In this document: one piece after another, positions 1 to 8,961 of the stretch | Layout of the letters: each line of letters opens with the position of its first letter | Numbering within the stretch: the stretch's first letter is position 1 | Assembly (NCBI GenBank): GCA_963834715.1 | Contig: CAWIDE010000001.1 | Span: forward strand, 251,566-315,565 | Direction of reading: 5' to 3' | Source: CAVSUZ01 sp963834715 | GTDB lineage: Bacteria > Pseudomonadota > Alphaproteobacteria > Acetobacterales > Acetobacteraceae | Length of the DNA: 64,000 nucleotides | The notes under the pieces: model-generated | Told to the model about the DNA's origin: nothing | What the model saw: the letters and a program-made list of their open reading frames with translations, nothing else | Databases searched by the model: none | Position numbers and translations under genes: made by a program

Positions 1-563
1 GGCAGACCCATAGAGGGTCTTCGAGTTTTTAAAGAGGAGTTGACCATAGATGCTATGGCTATGCAGCGCGTTGAGGTCGCCGTAGTCACGTTCGGGCCTG
101 TGCAGGTGGTCTCGGATTTCCAAACGGCCGATGCATTCCAACCACCAGTGCTTTCAGCGTCGGGCGATACCCCGATGGGAGCGGCGATTCTCCAGGGCCT
201 AGATATGCTTGAGGCCAGAAGTCAACATACAGGCATAGTGGTATCGGCTATTACCGCCCCTGGGTGTTCCTGCTCACCGACGGTGCCCCAACGGATGCTT
301 GGCAGCTCGCAGCAGAGAAGGTTAGGGCGGGGGATAATCAGGAGCGCAAGTCTTTCAGCTTCTTCGCTGTTGGAGTGGAAGGCGCAGACATGGGGAGGCT
401 GGCCGCCATATGTAGCCCGGACCGACCGCCGTTGAAGCTCAAGGGCCTGAGCTTCCGCGAACTGTTTACGTGGCTCTCCAGCTCTCTTGGTGGAGTTGCT
501 CGATCTCAACCCGGCCAACTTGTCGCGCTTCCAGCGCCATCGGGCTGGTCTTCGGTCGGATGA
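1..563 (+). pseudogene. TerY-like von Willebrand A domain protein, left-truncated and frameshifted
   Basis: The gene runs in from the left edge. The first frame reads VEVAVVTFG and DTPMGAAILQGLDML up to about 213. Reading then continues one frame over as STYRHSGIGYYRPWVFLLTDGAPTD and ends at 563. Together these match the second half of a TerY-type VWA domain, including the TPMG and LLTDG segments near the metal-binding region. The metal-ion DxSxS motif would lie before the window. A one-base shift at about 213-219 breaks the frame. TerY-type proteins are the VWA partner of a PP2C phosphatase and a kinase in chemical-stress signalling modules, and both partners follow on the same strand here. 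Its stop overlaps the start of the phosphatase gene by 4 bases, as expected for an operon. Confidence 0.8.
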
Positions 564-917
564 AAAACAAGGCGTGGCGGACTGCACATGCGTCCGTCAT
601 CGGCACCTCGCATGCGAAAACCGGCTCGCCGTGTCAGGATGCCGGGGCATGCACCGTCCTGACAGCCGTTGACGGCAGCGAAGTGTTGCTAGCAGCCGTA
701 TCGGACGGCGCGGGGACAGCAGGCCGATCAGAGGTCGGGTCTGCGCTCACCGTCGGCAGGTTCCTGGAATATTTCGCCGAAGCTGCCATGTCGGACCCCC
801 GACTGCAATCAATGGACAAGGAGTTTGCCATAAGATGGCTTGAACTCTGTACAGGGCACCATCGCCACGTTGGCAGACACGGAACGGCGTCCAATCAGCG
901 ATTATGCATGCACCGTG

Positions 918-2440
918 CTAGTCTTACTGTGTCATAAAAATCCCCTTGTACAATTCGATCCTCGTTATGTACGGATGGAGATTCTCACTCGCGGAGGCGG
1001 AGTGTGGGTCTCGAATCCGACAGACACGGCAGCGAATCACGATTCGCGGCCTATGTGGAGGCACTGACAGCGACGCTCGGACACGCCGACCGAGCGGCGC
1101 CGTTCCACTCTTACTGTACTGGTTTGGTGTTGCCCGGCCCGCGGAAGAGCATCGAACCGATGGCCGCCCGTGTAGCACCGGCACGGGTGCAGGCGACGCA
1201 CCAATCGCTGCATCATCTTGTCGCCAAAGCCGACTGGTCGGACGAGGCGGTGCTCAACGTCGTGCGTCAGCAAGTGTTACCCTCCATCGAGCAGCACGAC
1301 GCGATCCGTGCATGGATTATCGACGATACCGCATTTCCCAAGAAGGGGACGCATTCGGTTGGCGTCGCGAGGCAGTACTGCGGTCAGCTCGGCAAGCAGG
1401 ATAATTGCCAGGTCGCGGTGAGTTTGTCAATCGCCAACGACCACGCCAGCCTGCCGATCGCGTACCGGCTGTATCTGCCGGAAGTGTGGGCCAATGACGT
1501 GGCCCGACGCGCCAAGACAGACATTCCCGATGACATTGCGTTCCAGACCAAACCACAGATCGCCCTGGGGCAGATCCAATCGGCGCTGCTGGCCGGCGTG
1601 CCACCGGCAACTCTGCTGATGGATGCAGGCTATGGCGTCGATACCGAGTTCCGCGATGGCATCACCGAACTTGGCTTGCGCTATGTCGCCGGCATTCCCT
1701 CTTCCACCAGCGTCTGGGCTCCGGGCACGGCGCCGAAGCGACCGAAACGCTGGAGCGGAAATGGGCGCCCGCCGAAGCTGGTGCGACGCGATGCGAAGCA
1801 TAAGCCGGTGTCTGTCAAGGAATTGGCACTGAGATTGCCGAAACAGCAGTGGCACAGCGTCACTTGGCGCGAAGGCAGCAACGCCAGGCTGACGTCTCGT
1901 TTTGCTGCGGTACGGGTGCGGCCCGCGCATCGTGACTATTATCGCACCAGCCCGAGACCGGAAGAATGGTGCTTGATCGAATGGCCGAAGGGAGAGACAG
2001 AGCCAACTAAATATTGGTTGTCGACGCTCTCGGCCGATATGCCGCTGCGGAATCTGGTCAATCTGGCCAAACTGCGCTGGCGGATTGAGCGCGACTATCA
2101 GGAATTGAAGCAGGAGCTTGGGCTCGGCCACTATGAAGGACGCGGCTGGCGTGGCTTTCATCATCACGCCACGCTGACGATCGCAGCCTACGGCTTCCTG
2201 ATCTCGGAACGGAGTGCGATTCCCCCCTCAGGAGAACCTCGAGCCCGGATCTTCCAAATGCCTTCTCTACCCCGCAGTTACCGACCCCGTGGGTCCCCCA
2301 GTCAGGCCTGAGCGCCATGTCTTCAACTCCATTGCCACGGTCCGTATCGCGATCGCTCATGCATTGGTGCAAACTCTCCCGCGCTGCCCTCGCTGCCAGC
2401 GCATTACGTCGCGCAGGAATTTATGACACAGTAAGACTAG
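918..2440 (+). mobile_element. IS701-family element with CTAG target duplication
   Basis: CTAG occurs at 918-921 and 2437-2440. Inside these, positions 922-938 and 2420-2436 form a perfect 17-base inverted repeat (TCTTACTGTGTCATAAA and its complement). The element is therefore 922-2436. IS701 elements are known to duplicate a 4-base YTAR-type target, which fits. It interrupts the PP2C gene and carries one transposase gene. Confidence 0.9.
1004..2311 (+). CDS. IS701-family transposase
   Basis: The 435-residue DDE transposase of the IS701 element fills most of it. Visible landmarks are WIIDDTAFPKKGTHSVGVARQYCG, the DAGYG segment following a stretch with LLMD, and KLRWRIERDYQELKQELGLGHYEGRGWRGFHHH, the typical IS701 C-terminal region with the third acidic residue. 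The start is taken at the GTG at 1004. The frame is uninterrupted, so the enzyme may be active. The length is normal for the family. Confidence 0.9.
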   Translation: MGLESDRHGSESRFAAYVEALTATLGHADRAAPFHSYCTGLVLPGPRKSIEPMAARVAPARVQATHQSLHHLVAKADWSDEAVLNVVRQQVLPSIEQHDAIRAWIIDDTAFPKKGTHSVGVARQYCGQLGKQDNCQVAVSLSIANDHASLPIAYRLYLPEVWANDVARRAKTDIPDDIAFQTKPQIALGQIQSALLAGVPPATLLMDAGYGVDTEFRDGITELGLRYVAGIPSSTSVWAPGTAPKRPKRWSGNGRPPKLVRRDAKHKPVSVKELALRLPKQQWHSVTWREGSNARLTSRFAAVRVRPAHRDYYRTSPRPEEWCLIEWPKGETEPTKYWLSTLSADMPLRNLVNLAKLRWRIERDYQELKQELGLGHYEGRGWRGFHHHATLTIAAYGFLISERSAIPPSGEPRARIFQMPSLPRSYRPRGSPSQA

Positions 2441-3402
2441 GCGCGGTGGTTAGCGCCCACGCAGCGGCGTATCTCCAGATCGGCGATGGCGCAATCGTCG
2501 TAGCGACAGAGGAACCTGGTGAATACACCTGGGTCTTTTGGCCGCAGCATGGCGAATACGCCAACAGCACCTACTTCCTCACCCAGGATGCTGCTTCCGA
2601 AGCACTGATGTTCGAGACTGGACCACCAGTCCAGGAGGTCGCGATATTCTCCGACGGCATCGAGCGCCTGGTTCTCGATATGGTGGCTCGCACAGTTCAC
2701 TCGCCAGCATTCAGGCCCGTCTTCCAATGGCTGGCGAAGACGGCACCCGAAGCTGCGCAAGAGACAGGGCAGGCCCTGGCTGCATATTTGTCGTCAGACC
2801 ACGTCACTAGCCGCACAGACGATGACAAGACACTCGTGATGGCGACACGCGTCTCCACCGCCGGACTTCAGGATTAACGGAGTGGCTGTTCCTCGTGTTT
2901 TCGACGCGAACCGGACGCCAGTCGTTCTCGGGAAAGAACTCGGTCGCGGGGTGAAGGCGCAGTCCACGACATCCAAGGCCGGCCCGACAGCGTCGCTAAG
3001 ATATACCTGAGGCAACCAGCACCAGCGCATCAAGCGAAGCTGACTGCGATGACAGCAATGGCCAGCTCTGGCTTGCTACGGCTGGCCGCCTGGCCCACGA
3101 GTACGTTACACGACGCACCTGGCTCCATCGTTGGCTTCATGATGCCTAAGGTGATGGGCCACAATCCGGTATTCAAGCTCTACGGGCCGAAGCTGCGGCT
3201 TCAGGAGTTCCCCCATGCTGACTGGCGCTTCTTGATTTATGCGGCTGCAAACACAGCCCGTGCCTTTTCTACAATACACGCTGCCGGGCTTGTCATCGGA
3301 GACGTCAATCGTGGCAACCTCGTTGTGGGATGCTACAGTCCGTCTCATTGATTGCGACAGTTTCCAGGTCTCCAAAGACAAGCACACTTGGTTGTGCGAG
3401 GT

Positions 3403-4775
3403 GGTGCCGTCGCGAATTGTGTGGAAATTCGGTGGCGAGGTCTCCGATGCAATGAATAGCGGTTCAAGCTGCTAGGTCAATGCACGGAGGAATGAGCTTC
3501 TCGGGAAGCGTCTGCCAACCATCGACCTTCCGCATGGTGATCTGACCCGAGGCGAGTAGGGCCCAAAACAACATCGCCGCGGTTTCCGCCGACGGCAGCA
3601 CCGTCTGCGTTTTGATCCGTCTCCTAAATTCTTCGTGGAGTCGCTCGATAGCGTTCGTGGTTCGCGCCGACTTCCACTGGCTTTCGGGCAACCGGGTGAA
3701 GGTGAAGAGCCGGTCGCCGGCTTCTTCCAAGCTCTGGGCCACAGCGCGGCATTTCAGTCGCCATTTGCGTAGGAAGGCTCGGCGCTTAGCCTCGATCTCC
3801 TTTGCCGTCTTTGCATAGATCATGTCGTTGTAGTCGGCGGAGATCTCGTCGTGCAGTGAATCAGGCGCGTGCGCCAAAAGATTGCGGTGTTTATGCACGG
3901 TGCAGCGCTGGGTGGGAACTTCTGGCCACAACGAGGCAAGTGCCTTTTCCAGCCCGGCGGCACCATCGACGATCAGGAATTCGGGGGTTGGCAAACCACG
4001 GGCAATAAGATCATTGAGCACGCCACGCCACGCGGCTTCGCTTTCGCCCCCCATGTTTCGCGCCGCGAGCAAAACCTTCTGGCCATCGCGGCGAATGCCC
4101 AGGACCACCAGGAGCGAAATGTTGGTGGCCTTGCGGTCGAGCCGCACGCGCACCCCGCTGCCATCGAGAATCAGCCGGACAATGTCCGCGTTTGCAAGCT
4201 CGCGCCGCGTCCAGGCTTCCCAATCGGACTTCACCTTGCGCCACACGCGGCTGACTACGTCCTTGCCAACCGCGCCCTTGAACAGCGCCGCAAGCGCCCG
4301 TTTCACTCGCCGGGTATTGGTGCCGGCGAGATATGTCGATGCAATGAGCGCTTCGACCTGCCGGGTCATCCGCGCGTAGCGGGGCAGCACGGTGCTCTGC
4401 CATTCTCGGCTAGCCCCGTCCCCAGCAACCAGCCGGGCCCGAGGAACCGCGATCTCGATTGGGCCAAATGATCCAAGAAGCCGGCGCGTCCGCGTACCGT
4501 GCCGGTAGCCACCGCCCGAACCCCTTTGGTAGCGGCTGCGCCCCAGGGCCGTCGTCACCTCCTGCTCAATCATTTCCTCCAGGAAGCCCCGTACCCGCTC
4601 CCGCAGCTCGGCTTCGATGGGGTCGAACCAGGCCTCCGAAGTGAGCAGCGGCGCCGTATCTATCGTGCTATTTTTGTCCATGGCGTGGTCTCCGCCGGCG
4701 CGACAACGCCGGTTACGAGTCGTTGATCCAACTCGGAGATTACGCCACCTCTATTTCCACCACTTCCGCGAGTAC
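3403..4775 (-). mobile_element. IS256-family element (ends approximate)
   Basis: The transposase gene is flanked by imperfect inverted repeats. The left copy lies at about 3410-3440 (TCGCGAATTGTGTGGAAATT) and the right copy at about 4746-4775 (complement reads TCGCGGAAGTGGTGGAAATA). A TTGTGT-like core in the terminal repeat is typical of IS256. The left edge coincides with the edge of the larger composite insertion, so the exact boundary of this element versus the outer one is uncertain. Confidence 0.6.
3464..4681 (-). CDS. IS256-family transposase
   Basis: The 405-residue DDE transposase shows the expected landmarks: SFGPIEIAVPRAR, YLAGTNTRRVKRALAALF, LILDGSGVRVR with the first Asp, FLIVDGAAGLEKAL with the second, RCTVHKHRNLL, and TTNAIERLHEEFRRRIKTQ with the C-terminal Glu. 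The length is normal for IS256 and there is no frameshift, so it is probably functional. It lies on the strand opposite to the interrupted kinase. Confidence 0.93.
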   Translation of the reverse strand: MDKNSTIDTAPLLTSEAWFDPIEAELRERVRGFLEEMIEQEVTTALGRSRYQRGSGGGYRHGTRTRRLLGSFGPIEIAVPRARLVAGDGASREWQSTVLPRYARMTRQVEALIASTYLAGTNTRRVKRALAALFKGAVGKDVVSRVWRKVKSDWEAWTRRELANADIVRLILDGSGVRVRLDRKATNISLLVVLGIRRDGQKVLLAARNMGGESEAAWRGVLNDLIARGLPTPEFLIVDGAAGLEKALASLWPEVPTQRCTVHKHRNLLAHAPDSLHDEISADYNDMIYAKTAKEIEAKRRAFLRKWRLKCRAVAQSLEEAGDRLFTFTRLPESQWKSARTTNAIERLHEEFRRRIKTQTVLPSAETAAMLFWALLASGQITMRKVDGWQTLPEKLIPPCIDLAA

Positions 4776-4785
4776 GTCATGAAAG

Positions 4786-7563
4786 CTAATGATTGCCTGT
4801 GGGTGAAAGTCTCATCCGGCCAAAGTCGTAGCGGGCAGGTCGGGACCGAGTCTTGCGGGCGCCGCGGTAACGCGGGGTTCGAAGTGTAGACAGGGGCCAT
4901 GCGGGGTGCGGGGTTGAGCCACGAAAGGTGAAGATCGCGGAGGCCGAGTGTGTTCGCGTACACGAAGGCAGCACGTGCGTCATCGCTAGGCGAGATGACG
5001 TCGCTCCGCCGGGGTCGAAGGCCGCATCACGTATGGAAAGCAAGCATTGGAACATGAGAGGCCCGACCGGGTCCGCCGGATTGGTTTCCGGCGGGGGATG
5101 GAGGCAAGGGACAACCGGAGCCGACATCCGAGCTGAGGTCGGGAGTCGGACTGGCGCATAGTACCGATGACGCCGTCGAAGGAAACGAAGCGCGCCGCGG
5201 GAAGGAGCCAGCCCGGGAGGAGCCCTGGCGAGAGGGGCGAGGTCCGGACACAGAGCCGGGTCACCTGGCCATCCATCCTCGCACGGGTGAACGCAGCGGC
5301 TCGCAAGGCCGCCCAGACCCGGTTCACTGCCCTGCTGCATCACGTCGACGTCGCTGCGCTCGAACGAGCGTTTCGACGTCAGAAGCAGCGGGCGAGCGCG
5401 GGAGTCGATGGGGTCACGGTGGCGGACTACGAGCAGAACCTGGAAGCCAACCTCCAGGACCTCTGCACGCGCGTCCACACCGGGCGCTACCGGCCACAGC
5501 CGGTCAGGCGTGTCTACATCCCGAAAGCAGATGGCGGGCAGCGCCCGCTCGGTGTTCCAACCTTGGAGGATAAGATCGTCCAGGGTGCGGTCGCCGAGGT
5601 GCTGAGCGCCATCTACGAAGTCGATTTCCTTGGTTTCTCCTATGGCTTTCGGCCGGGGCGGAATCCACACCAGGCTCTGTCGGCGTTTCACACGGCGATC
5701 ATGAGCCAGCACGTGAATTGGGTGCTCGATGCCGACATCCGTAACTTCTTTGGCTCGGTCGACCACGAGTGGTTGTTGCTGATGGTAGCGCACAGGATCG
5801 CCGATCCACGAATCATCCGACTGATCCGGATGTGGCTTGAGGCGGGCGTCCTGGAGGGCGATGAGTGGCACCAGACGGACGAGGGAACGCCGCAAGGCGC
5901 GGGCATGACGCCCTGAACGCAAAAGGTAACTTCGATCATCAAGGGCAGCCGGCGCCGAGGGCGTGGGCTGGGAGTCATTGCCATTCGGCGGCGTGGAGGA
6001 GAGCGGGATGGAGTGCCGGATGGTGATGGTCTCGTCGCCGATCAGTATCTCCTTGATGACGAGGCGGACGATCCGCTGACGTTCCTGGATGTCGAGGGTA
6101 TCAGCGGAGGTCCGTAGCCGGGCCAAGAAGCCCGAGAGGGTCTCTGCGAGGCGTAGATAGACGACGCGGTCGTTTATCTGATCGAGGATCGACTGCAGCT
6201 CGGTCTGCAAAGTATGCTCGCGCTGTCGTAGCTCGGGCATTCGTCGCCGCAACTCGTCGAGCGACAGAAGGTCTTCCTGATAGGCGGTCAGCAGGCGATC
6301 CATGCTCTTCCGGGCTCGTGCCAGCTCCCGCTGCAGCGCTTTCTCCCGCTGCTTTGCCGGGTCAGCCGTCCGCGCTGCCGCCAGTCGGCGATCGAGTTCG
6401 CTTTGGATCAGGCTGGGATCCTCCAGCAAGCGGACAACCTCGGTCCACACGACGTGGTCGAGGAGATCCTGGCGGATTGGACGGTTATCGCATACCGGAC
6501 CGCCAAGGCGGCGCCAAGCATCGGATCCGAGGCATCGGTAGTAGTGAATGTTGCGGGTGCTTGAGCGGGTCGACGTGCGCGACAGCGCGTAGCCGCATTT
6601 GCTGCACGACACCAAGCCCTGCACGATGCTGGGTGCGATCGTGCGACGCGGCGCGAGCTTCTTGTTTTGCTCCAGCAGCTCTTGGGCTCGAGCGAAGGTA
6701 TCCTCATCGACGATTGCCGGGACCGCGATCTCGATCCAATCGGCACGAGGTCGTTCGTGGTGGGCGCTGTCACGCGTGCCGATACCGCCGCGCAGGCGTA
6801 GCGGACGCGTGATGCGCTGACGTGGCGCCGTCTCGGTCTTCCCGAAGCATGCCGTCCCCTTGTAAGCCGGATTGCGCAACATCGCCCAGATCGTGGAACG
6901 CTCCCAGCGCGAGATCTGCTTGCGGGTCGGCACGCCCCGCTCGTTGAGCAGCCGCGTGATGCCGCCGATGCTCATGCCAGCGACAATGTATCGGTCGTAG
7001 ACCGTACGAACGATGTCGGCTTCCGCGTCAATGACTTCATACCGGGCTGCTGCATCGTCGCTCTTGCGAACATAACGATAGCCGTACGGGGCGCCGCTGA
7101 GCACATTGACTTGGCCTTCGCGGGCCCGGTGGCGCTTGCCGCGGCGCGATCGTTCGAGGATCTGTGCCCGCTCGTATTCCGCGATCATGCCTTGGAATTG
7201 CACCAGCAGCTGGTCCTCCGCGGTCGCTGCCTGAGGTGCCTTGAGGAAGACGGTATCGACACCATGGCGCGCGAGTTCCTCGATCAGAAGAATCTGATAG
7301 GCGTATTTGCGGCTCAGCCGGTCGGGCGCATATACCAGCACGGCCTCGATCTGACCTTCCGCCGCGAGATCGCGTACCCGCTCGAGCCCGGGGCGTACCA
7401 ACGAAGCACCGCTATAACCTTCGTCTTCGAAGACCCATTCTGCCGGCACCTGATAGCCGCGGCTCTGCGCAAAATCGATCAGCGCCGCCGTCTGGCTGGC
7501 GATCGTGCTCTCCTCCCGCTGCTTGTCCGAAGACACCCTTGCGTAGATCGCCGCGATCGGCAT
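4786..7563 (-). CDS. Large serine recombinase; reading frame runs out of its element into the intron
   Basis: The N-terminal resolvase domain begins MPIAAIYARVSSDKQREES, with the catalytic Ser in RVSSDKQ, followed by EDEGYSGASLVRPGLERV and DRLSRKYAYQILLIEEL. A recombinase domain follows at about residues 160-280 (GAPYGYRYV, GMSIGGITRLLNERGVPTR, STIWAMLRNPAYKG). A zinc ribbon (VSCSKCGYAL, with YRCLGSD and a later CDNRP) and a coiled-coil region come next. The authentic protein probably ends near residue 550. The frame has no stop before the left terminal repeat and continues about 370 codons antisense to the intron's RT gene and ribozyme. Those residues are composition-driven and are not a domain. 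The start overlaps the small upstream gene. Confidence 0.85.
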   Translation of the reverse strand: MPIAAIYARVSSDKQREESTIASQTAALIDFAQSRGYQVPAEWVFEDEGYSGASLVRPGLERVRDLAAEGQIEAVLVYAPDRLSRKYAYQILLIEELARHGVDTVFLKAPQAATAEDQLLVQFQGMIAEYERAQILERSRRGKRHRAREGQVNVLSGAPYGYRYVRKSDDAAARYEVIDAEADIVRTVYDRYIVAGMSIGGITRLLNERGVPTRKQISRWERSTIWAMLRNPAYKGTACFGKTETAPRQRITRPLRLRGGIGTRDSAHHERPRADWIEIAVPAIVDEDTFARAQELLEQNKKLAPRRTIAPSIVQGLVSCSKCGYALSRTSTRSSTRNIHYYRCLGSDAWRRLGGPVCDNRPIRQDLLDHVVWTEVVRLLEDPSLIQSELDRRLAAARTADPAKQREKALQRELARARKSMDRLLTAYQEDLLSLDELRRRMPELRQREHTLQTELQSILDQINDRVVYLRLAETLSGFLARLRTSADTLDIQERQRIVRLVIKEILIGDETITIRHSIPLSSTPPNGNDSQPTPSAPAALDDRSYLLRSGRHARALRRSLVRLVPLIALQDARLKPHPDQSDDSWIGDPVRYHQQQPLVVDRAKEVTDVGIEHPIHVLAHDRRVKRRQSLVWIPPRPKAIGETKEIDFVDGAQHLGDRTLDDLILQGWNTERALPAICFRDVDTPDRLWPVAPGVDARAEVLEVGFQVLLVVRHRDPIDSRARPLLLTSKRSFERSDVDVMQQGSEPGLGGLASRCVHPCEDGWPGDPALCPDLAPLARAPPGLAPSRGALRFLRRRHRYYAPVRLPTSARMSAPVVPCLHPPPETNPADPVGPLMFQCLLSIRDAAFDPGGATSSRLAMTHVLPSCTRTHSASAIFTFRGSTPHPAWPLSTLRTPRYRGARKTRSRPARYDFGRMRLSPTGNH
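5907..5932 (+). repeat. Left terminal inverted repeat of the serine-recombinase element
   Basis: Twenty-six bases starting GACGCCCTGAACG are the exact complement of 8124-8149. The repeat lies inside the recombinase reading frame, which encodes LLRSGRH across it, so the terminal repeat is also coding sequence. Confidence 0.9.
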
Positions 7564-7720
7564 TGCCGCTCTCCATCACCCTGGAACGTTCGCCGACAAT
7601 CCGGACCTGGTCGGGAACGAGGAGCTCGTAGACTTGCTGAAGCTTGATCCCGAGCAGACGGTCGAACGCGTAATCGAGCTGGACTTGGTAGCGATCCCGA
7701 CGCGACCGTCGGTCAGCCAT
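7412..7720 (-). CDS. Small basic protein of the recombinase operon
   Basis: ATG at 7720 overlaps the end of the HTH gene by 8 bases. The frame runs MADRRSRRDRYQVQLDYAFDRLL, then KLQQVYELLVPDQVRIVGE. The first 50 codons precede the recombinase start and look like a real small protein. The remaining 50 overlap the recombinase gene in another frame and are low-complexity. I do not recognise the family. The tight overlaps suggest translational coupling, so it may be an accessory factor of the recombinase. Confidence 0.5.
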   Translation of the reverse strand: MADRRSRRDRYQVQLDYAFDRLLGIKLQQVYELLVPDQVRIVGERSRVMESGNADRGDLRKGVFGQAAGGEHDRQPDGGADRFCAEPRLSGAGRMGLRRRRL

Positions 7721-8042
7721 GCCCGCGTACGGCCGCGAGAAAGGCCGTGATCGCGCGCGTCACGATCTCGCTGACCGTCAAGCCGCTGATCACCGAATAG
7801 GCCCGCACATCGCGCACGACGTTCGCTGGCATCTTCAGCGTGATCGGCACCGACGGTGCGATTACTGGCACCGCATGGCCGATCGCCTGCGCTTCCTGAA
7901 GGTAGCGGTATGCCTGGCGTCGCGAGAGCCCAAACTGGCGAGACAACGACACGACCGCGTCCGCCATGCCGGTCCCATGCACCAGCAAGCTGTGCGCCGC
8001 GTTCAGCCGCTCGGCCTTCTGGGCATCGGTCGCTCGCGCCAT
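7713..8042 (-). CDS. HTH plus ribbon-helix-helix-like DNA-binding protein
   Basis: This 109-residue protein starts MARATDAQKAERLNAAHSLL. Residues about 25-50 (VVSLSRQFGLSRRQAYRYLQEA) form a clear helix-turn-helix. The C-terminal half (ITLKMPANVVRDVRAYSVISGLTVSEIV) has the strand-helix-helix pattern of an Arc/CopG fold. It is the first gene of the three-gene element and is the likely regulator or recombination-directionality factor. That role is inferred from position. The start at 8042 avoids an upstream hydrophobic extension that has no support. Confidence 0.7.
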   Translation of the reverse strand: MARATDAQKAERLNAAHSLLVHGTGMADAVVSLSRQFGLSRRQAYRYLQEAQAIGHAVPVIAPSVPITLKMPANVVRDVRAYSVISGLTVSEIVTRAITAFLAAVRGHG

Positions 8043-8123
8043 GTGACATATACATATTACCATTTACGGCGCAAGTCAAGCACCGATCCGCCCCGCCATT
8101 GCCCAATCTCACGCTCAAATCGA

Positions 8124-8149
8124 AAGTTACCTTTTGCGTTCAGGGCGTC
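8124..8149 (-). repeat. Right terminal inverted repeat of the serine-recombinase element
   Basis: This is the exact complement of the left repeat. It lies 82 bases upstream of the first gene of the element (start at 8042), so the promoter of the three-gene operon probably sits in the 8043-8123 interval or within the repeat. Confidence 0.88.
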
Positions 8150-8841
8150 ATCAGCCCGCTGCTCGCCAACATCTTTCTGCACTATGTGCTCGATCTCTGG
8201 GTCCACCAATGGCGCCGTCGCCATGCACACGGTCGCGTGTCGATCGTGCGTTATGCCGACGATTTCGTGATGGGCTTCGAGAAATCGGCCGATGCGCAGC
8301 AGATGCTGGCGAACCTCAAGGAGCGACTGGCGAAGTTTGGCCTGTCGTTGCACGAGGACAAGACGCGCCTGATCGAGTTTGGCCGATTGCCGGCCTTGAC
8401 TCGGCAGCAACGCCACGAGCGGCGCCCAGAAACCTTCGCCTTTCTTGGCTTCACCCACTACTGCGGGTGGACCCGGGATGGCAGGTTCATCGTGAAGCAG
8501 AAGAACTCAGGGCAAGCGCCTGACGCGTAAGTTGAAGGCGCTGCGCCAGAACGCGTGGCGGCACATGCACGCGCCAGTGGCCGATCAGCATTGCTGGCTA
8601 TCCAGCGTGCTACGAGGTCACTACGGCTACTACGGGGTGCCGCACAACTGGCGCGCTATGAGCGGGTTCCATCAGGAAGTCCGACGAATCTGGATCACCT
8701 GCCTCCGGCGGCGAAGCCAGAAGGGCCGGCGTATGACCTGGGACCAGTTCCAAGCCCTGACCGAGCGCTTTCCCTTGCCGCAACCTCGTATCACTCATCC
8801 TTGGGCGGCAGGCACGGCGCGATGCGGGTAACTCCCGGGAA

Positions 8842-8874
8842 GAGCCGGGTGCGGGAAAGCCGCATGCCCGGATC
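8842..8874 (+). ncRNA. Group II intron domain V
   Basis: GAGCCGGGTGCGG, a GAAA tetraloop and the complement GCCGCATGCCCGGATC form the short hairpin expected of domain V, with the AGC catalytic-triad-like start. It lies just downstream of the maturase stop at 8831. Domain VI probably occupies about 8875-8905. Confidence 0.8.
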
Positions 8875-8961
8875 TGTGAGGGCGAAGCCGAATGGCCTAG
8901 CTAGCTCGGTGGATAAGAGATTAACGGGCAGCGTGGCCACCGGGTGCGAGGGCGCATCAGC

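Larger units (their letters stand above)
560..2877 (+). pseudogene. PP2C-type Ser/Thr phosphatase split by IS701
   Basis: The N-terminal part starts at ATG 560 (MKNKAWRTAHASVIGTSHA) and contains the PP2C landmarks CQDA and VSDGAGTA, where the Asp residues bind metal. A one-base shift lies near 840. The frame continues through TIATLADTERRPISDYACTVL to 921, where an IS701 element sits on the target CTAG. Beyond the element the protein resumes at 2441 with GAVVSAHAAAYLQIGDGAIVV and ends at 2877. Removing the element and one CTAG copy restores the reading frame across the junction, ACTVL-GAVVS. The gene is the phosphatase of the TerY-type triad and is followed 5 bases later by the kinase start. 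It is inactive as it stands. Confidence 0.85.
5907..8149 (-). mobile_element. Serine-recombinase mobile element with long terminal inverted repeats
   Basis: The unit is bounded by perfect 26-base inverted repeats at 5907-5932 and 8124-8149 (outer part GACGCCCTGAACGCAAAAGG). The identity continues as CGAT after a one-base gap. The dinucleotide AT flanks both sides (5905-5906, 8150-8151), consistent with a 2-base core or duplication. It carries three overlapping minus-strand genes: an HTH/ribbon-helix-helix protein, a small basic protein and a large serine recombinase. Long terminal inverted repeats are not usual for large-serine-recombinase elements. I do not recognise this element by name. 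Confidence 0.8.
5167..8831 (+). pseudogene. ltrA: Group II intron reverse transcriptase/maturase, disrupted
   Basis: The N-terminal part (5167-5906) has ASAGVDGVTV, the RPL and PTLEDKIVQ blocks, YGFRPGR, and the RT segment VLDADIRNFF ending at GTPQGAG. The protein resumes at 8150 with ISPLLANIFLHYVLD, then RYADDFVMGF (the YADD active site), FLGFTHYCG, and, after a one-base shift near 8510, a maturase region LTRKLKALRQ through HYGYYGVPHN to 8831. A 2243-bp element separates the two parts exactly between GAG and ISP of the conserved GTPQGG/SPLLAN motif. Removing the element and one AT dinucleotide restores the motif. Confidence 0.88.
4796..8905 (+). mobile_element. Group II intron, interrupted by a serine-recombinase element
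   Basis: Positions about 4796-5160 read as the 5' ribozyme part of a bacterial group II intron: GTGGGTGAAAGTCTCATCCGG, then GGTCGGGACCGAGTCTTGCG, GTAGACAGGGGCCATGCGGG and GAGCCACGAAAGGTGAAGAT, all conserved blocks of this intron type. The maturase/reverse transcriptase gene follows, and a domain V hairpin lies at 8842-8874. The extreme 5' GUGYG end is not clear, because it abuts the right end of the IS256-type element and may be lost. The intron is cut at 5907-8149 by another element. Confidence 0.8.

Noticed and set aside
1427..2167. Long minus-strand frame of 246 codons
   Set aside because: It is antisense to the intact IS701 transposase and has no recognisable motif; it is a GC-rich shadow frame.
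4786..5906. A 925-residue serine recombinase with a novel C-terminal domain
   Set aside because: The last 370 codons are antisense to the group II intron RT and ribozyme, so they are a read-through artefact of the insertion site.
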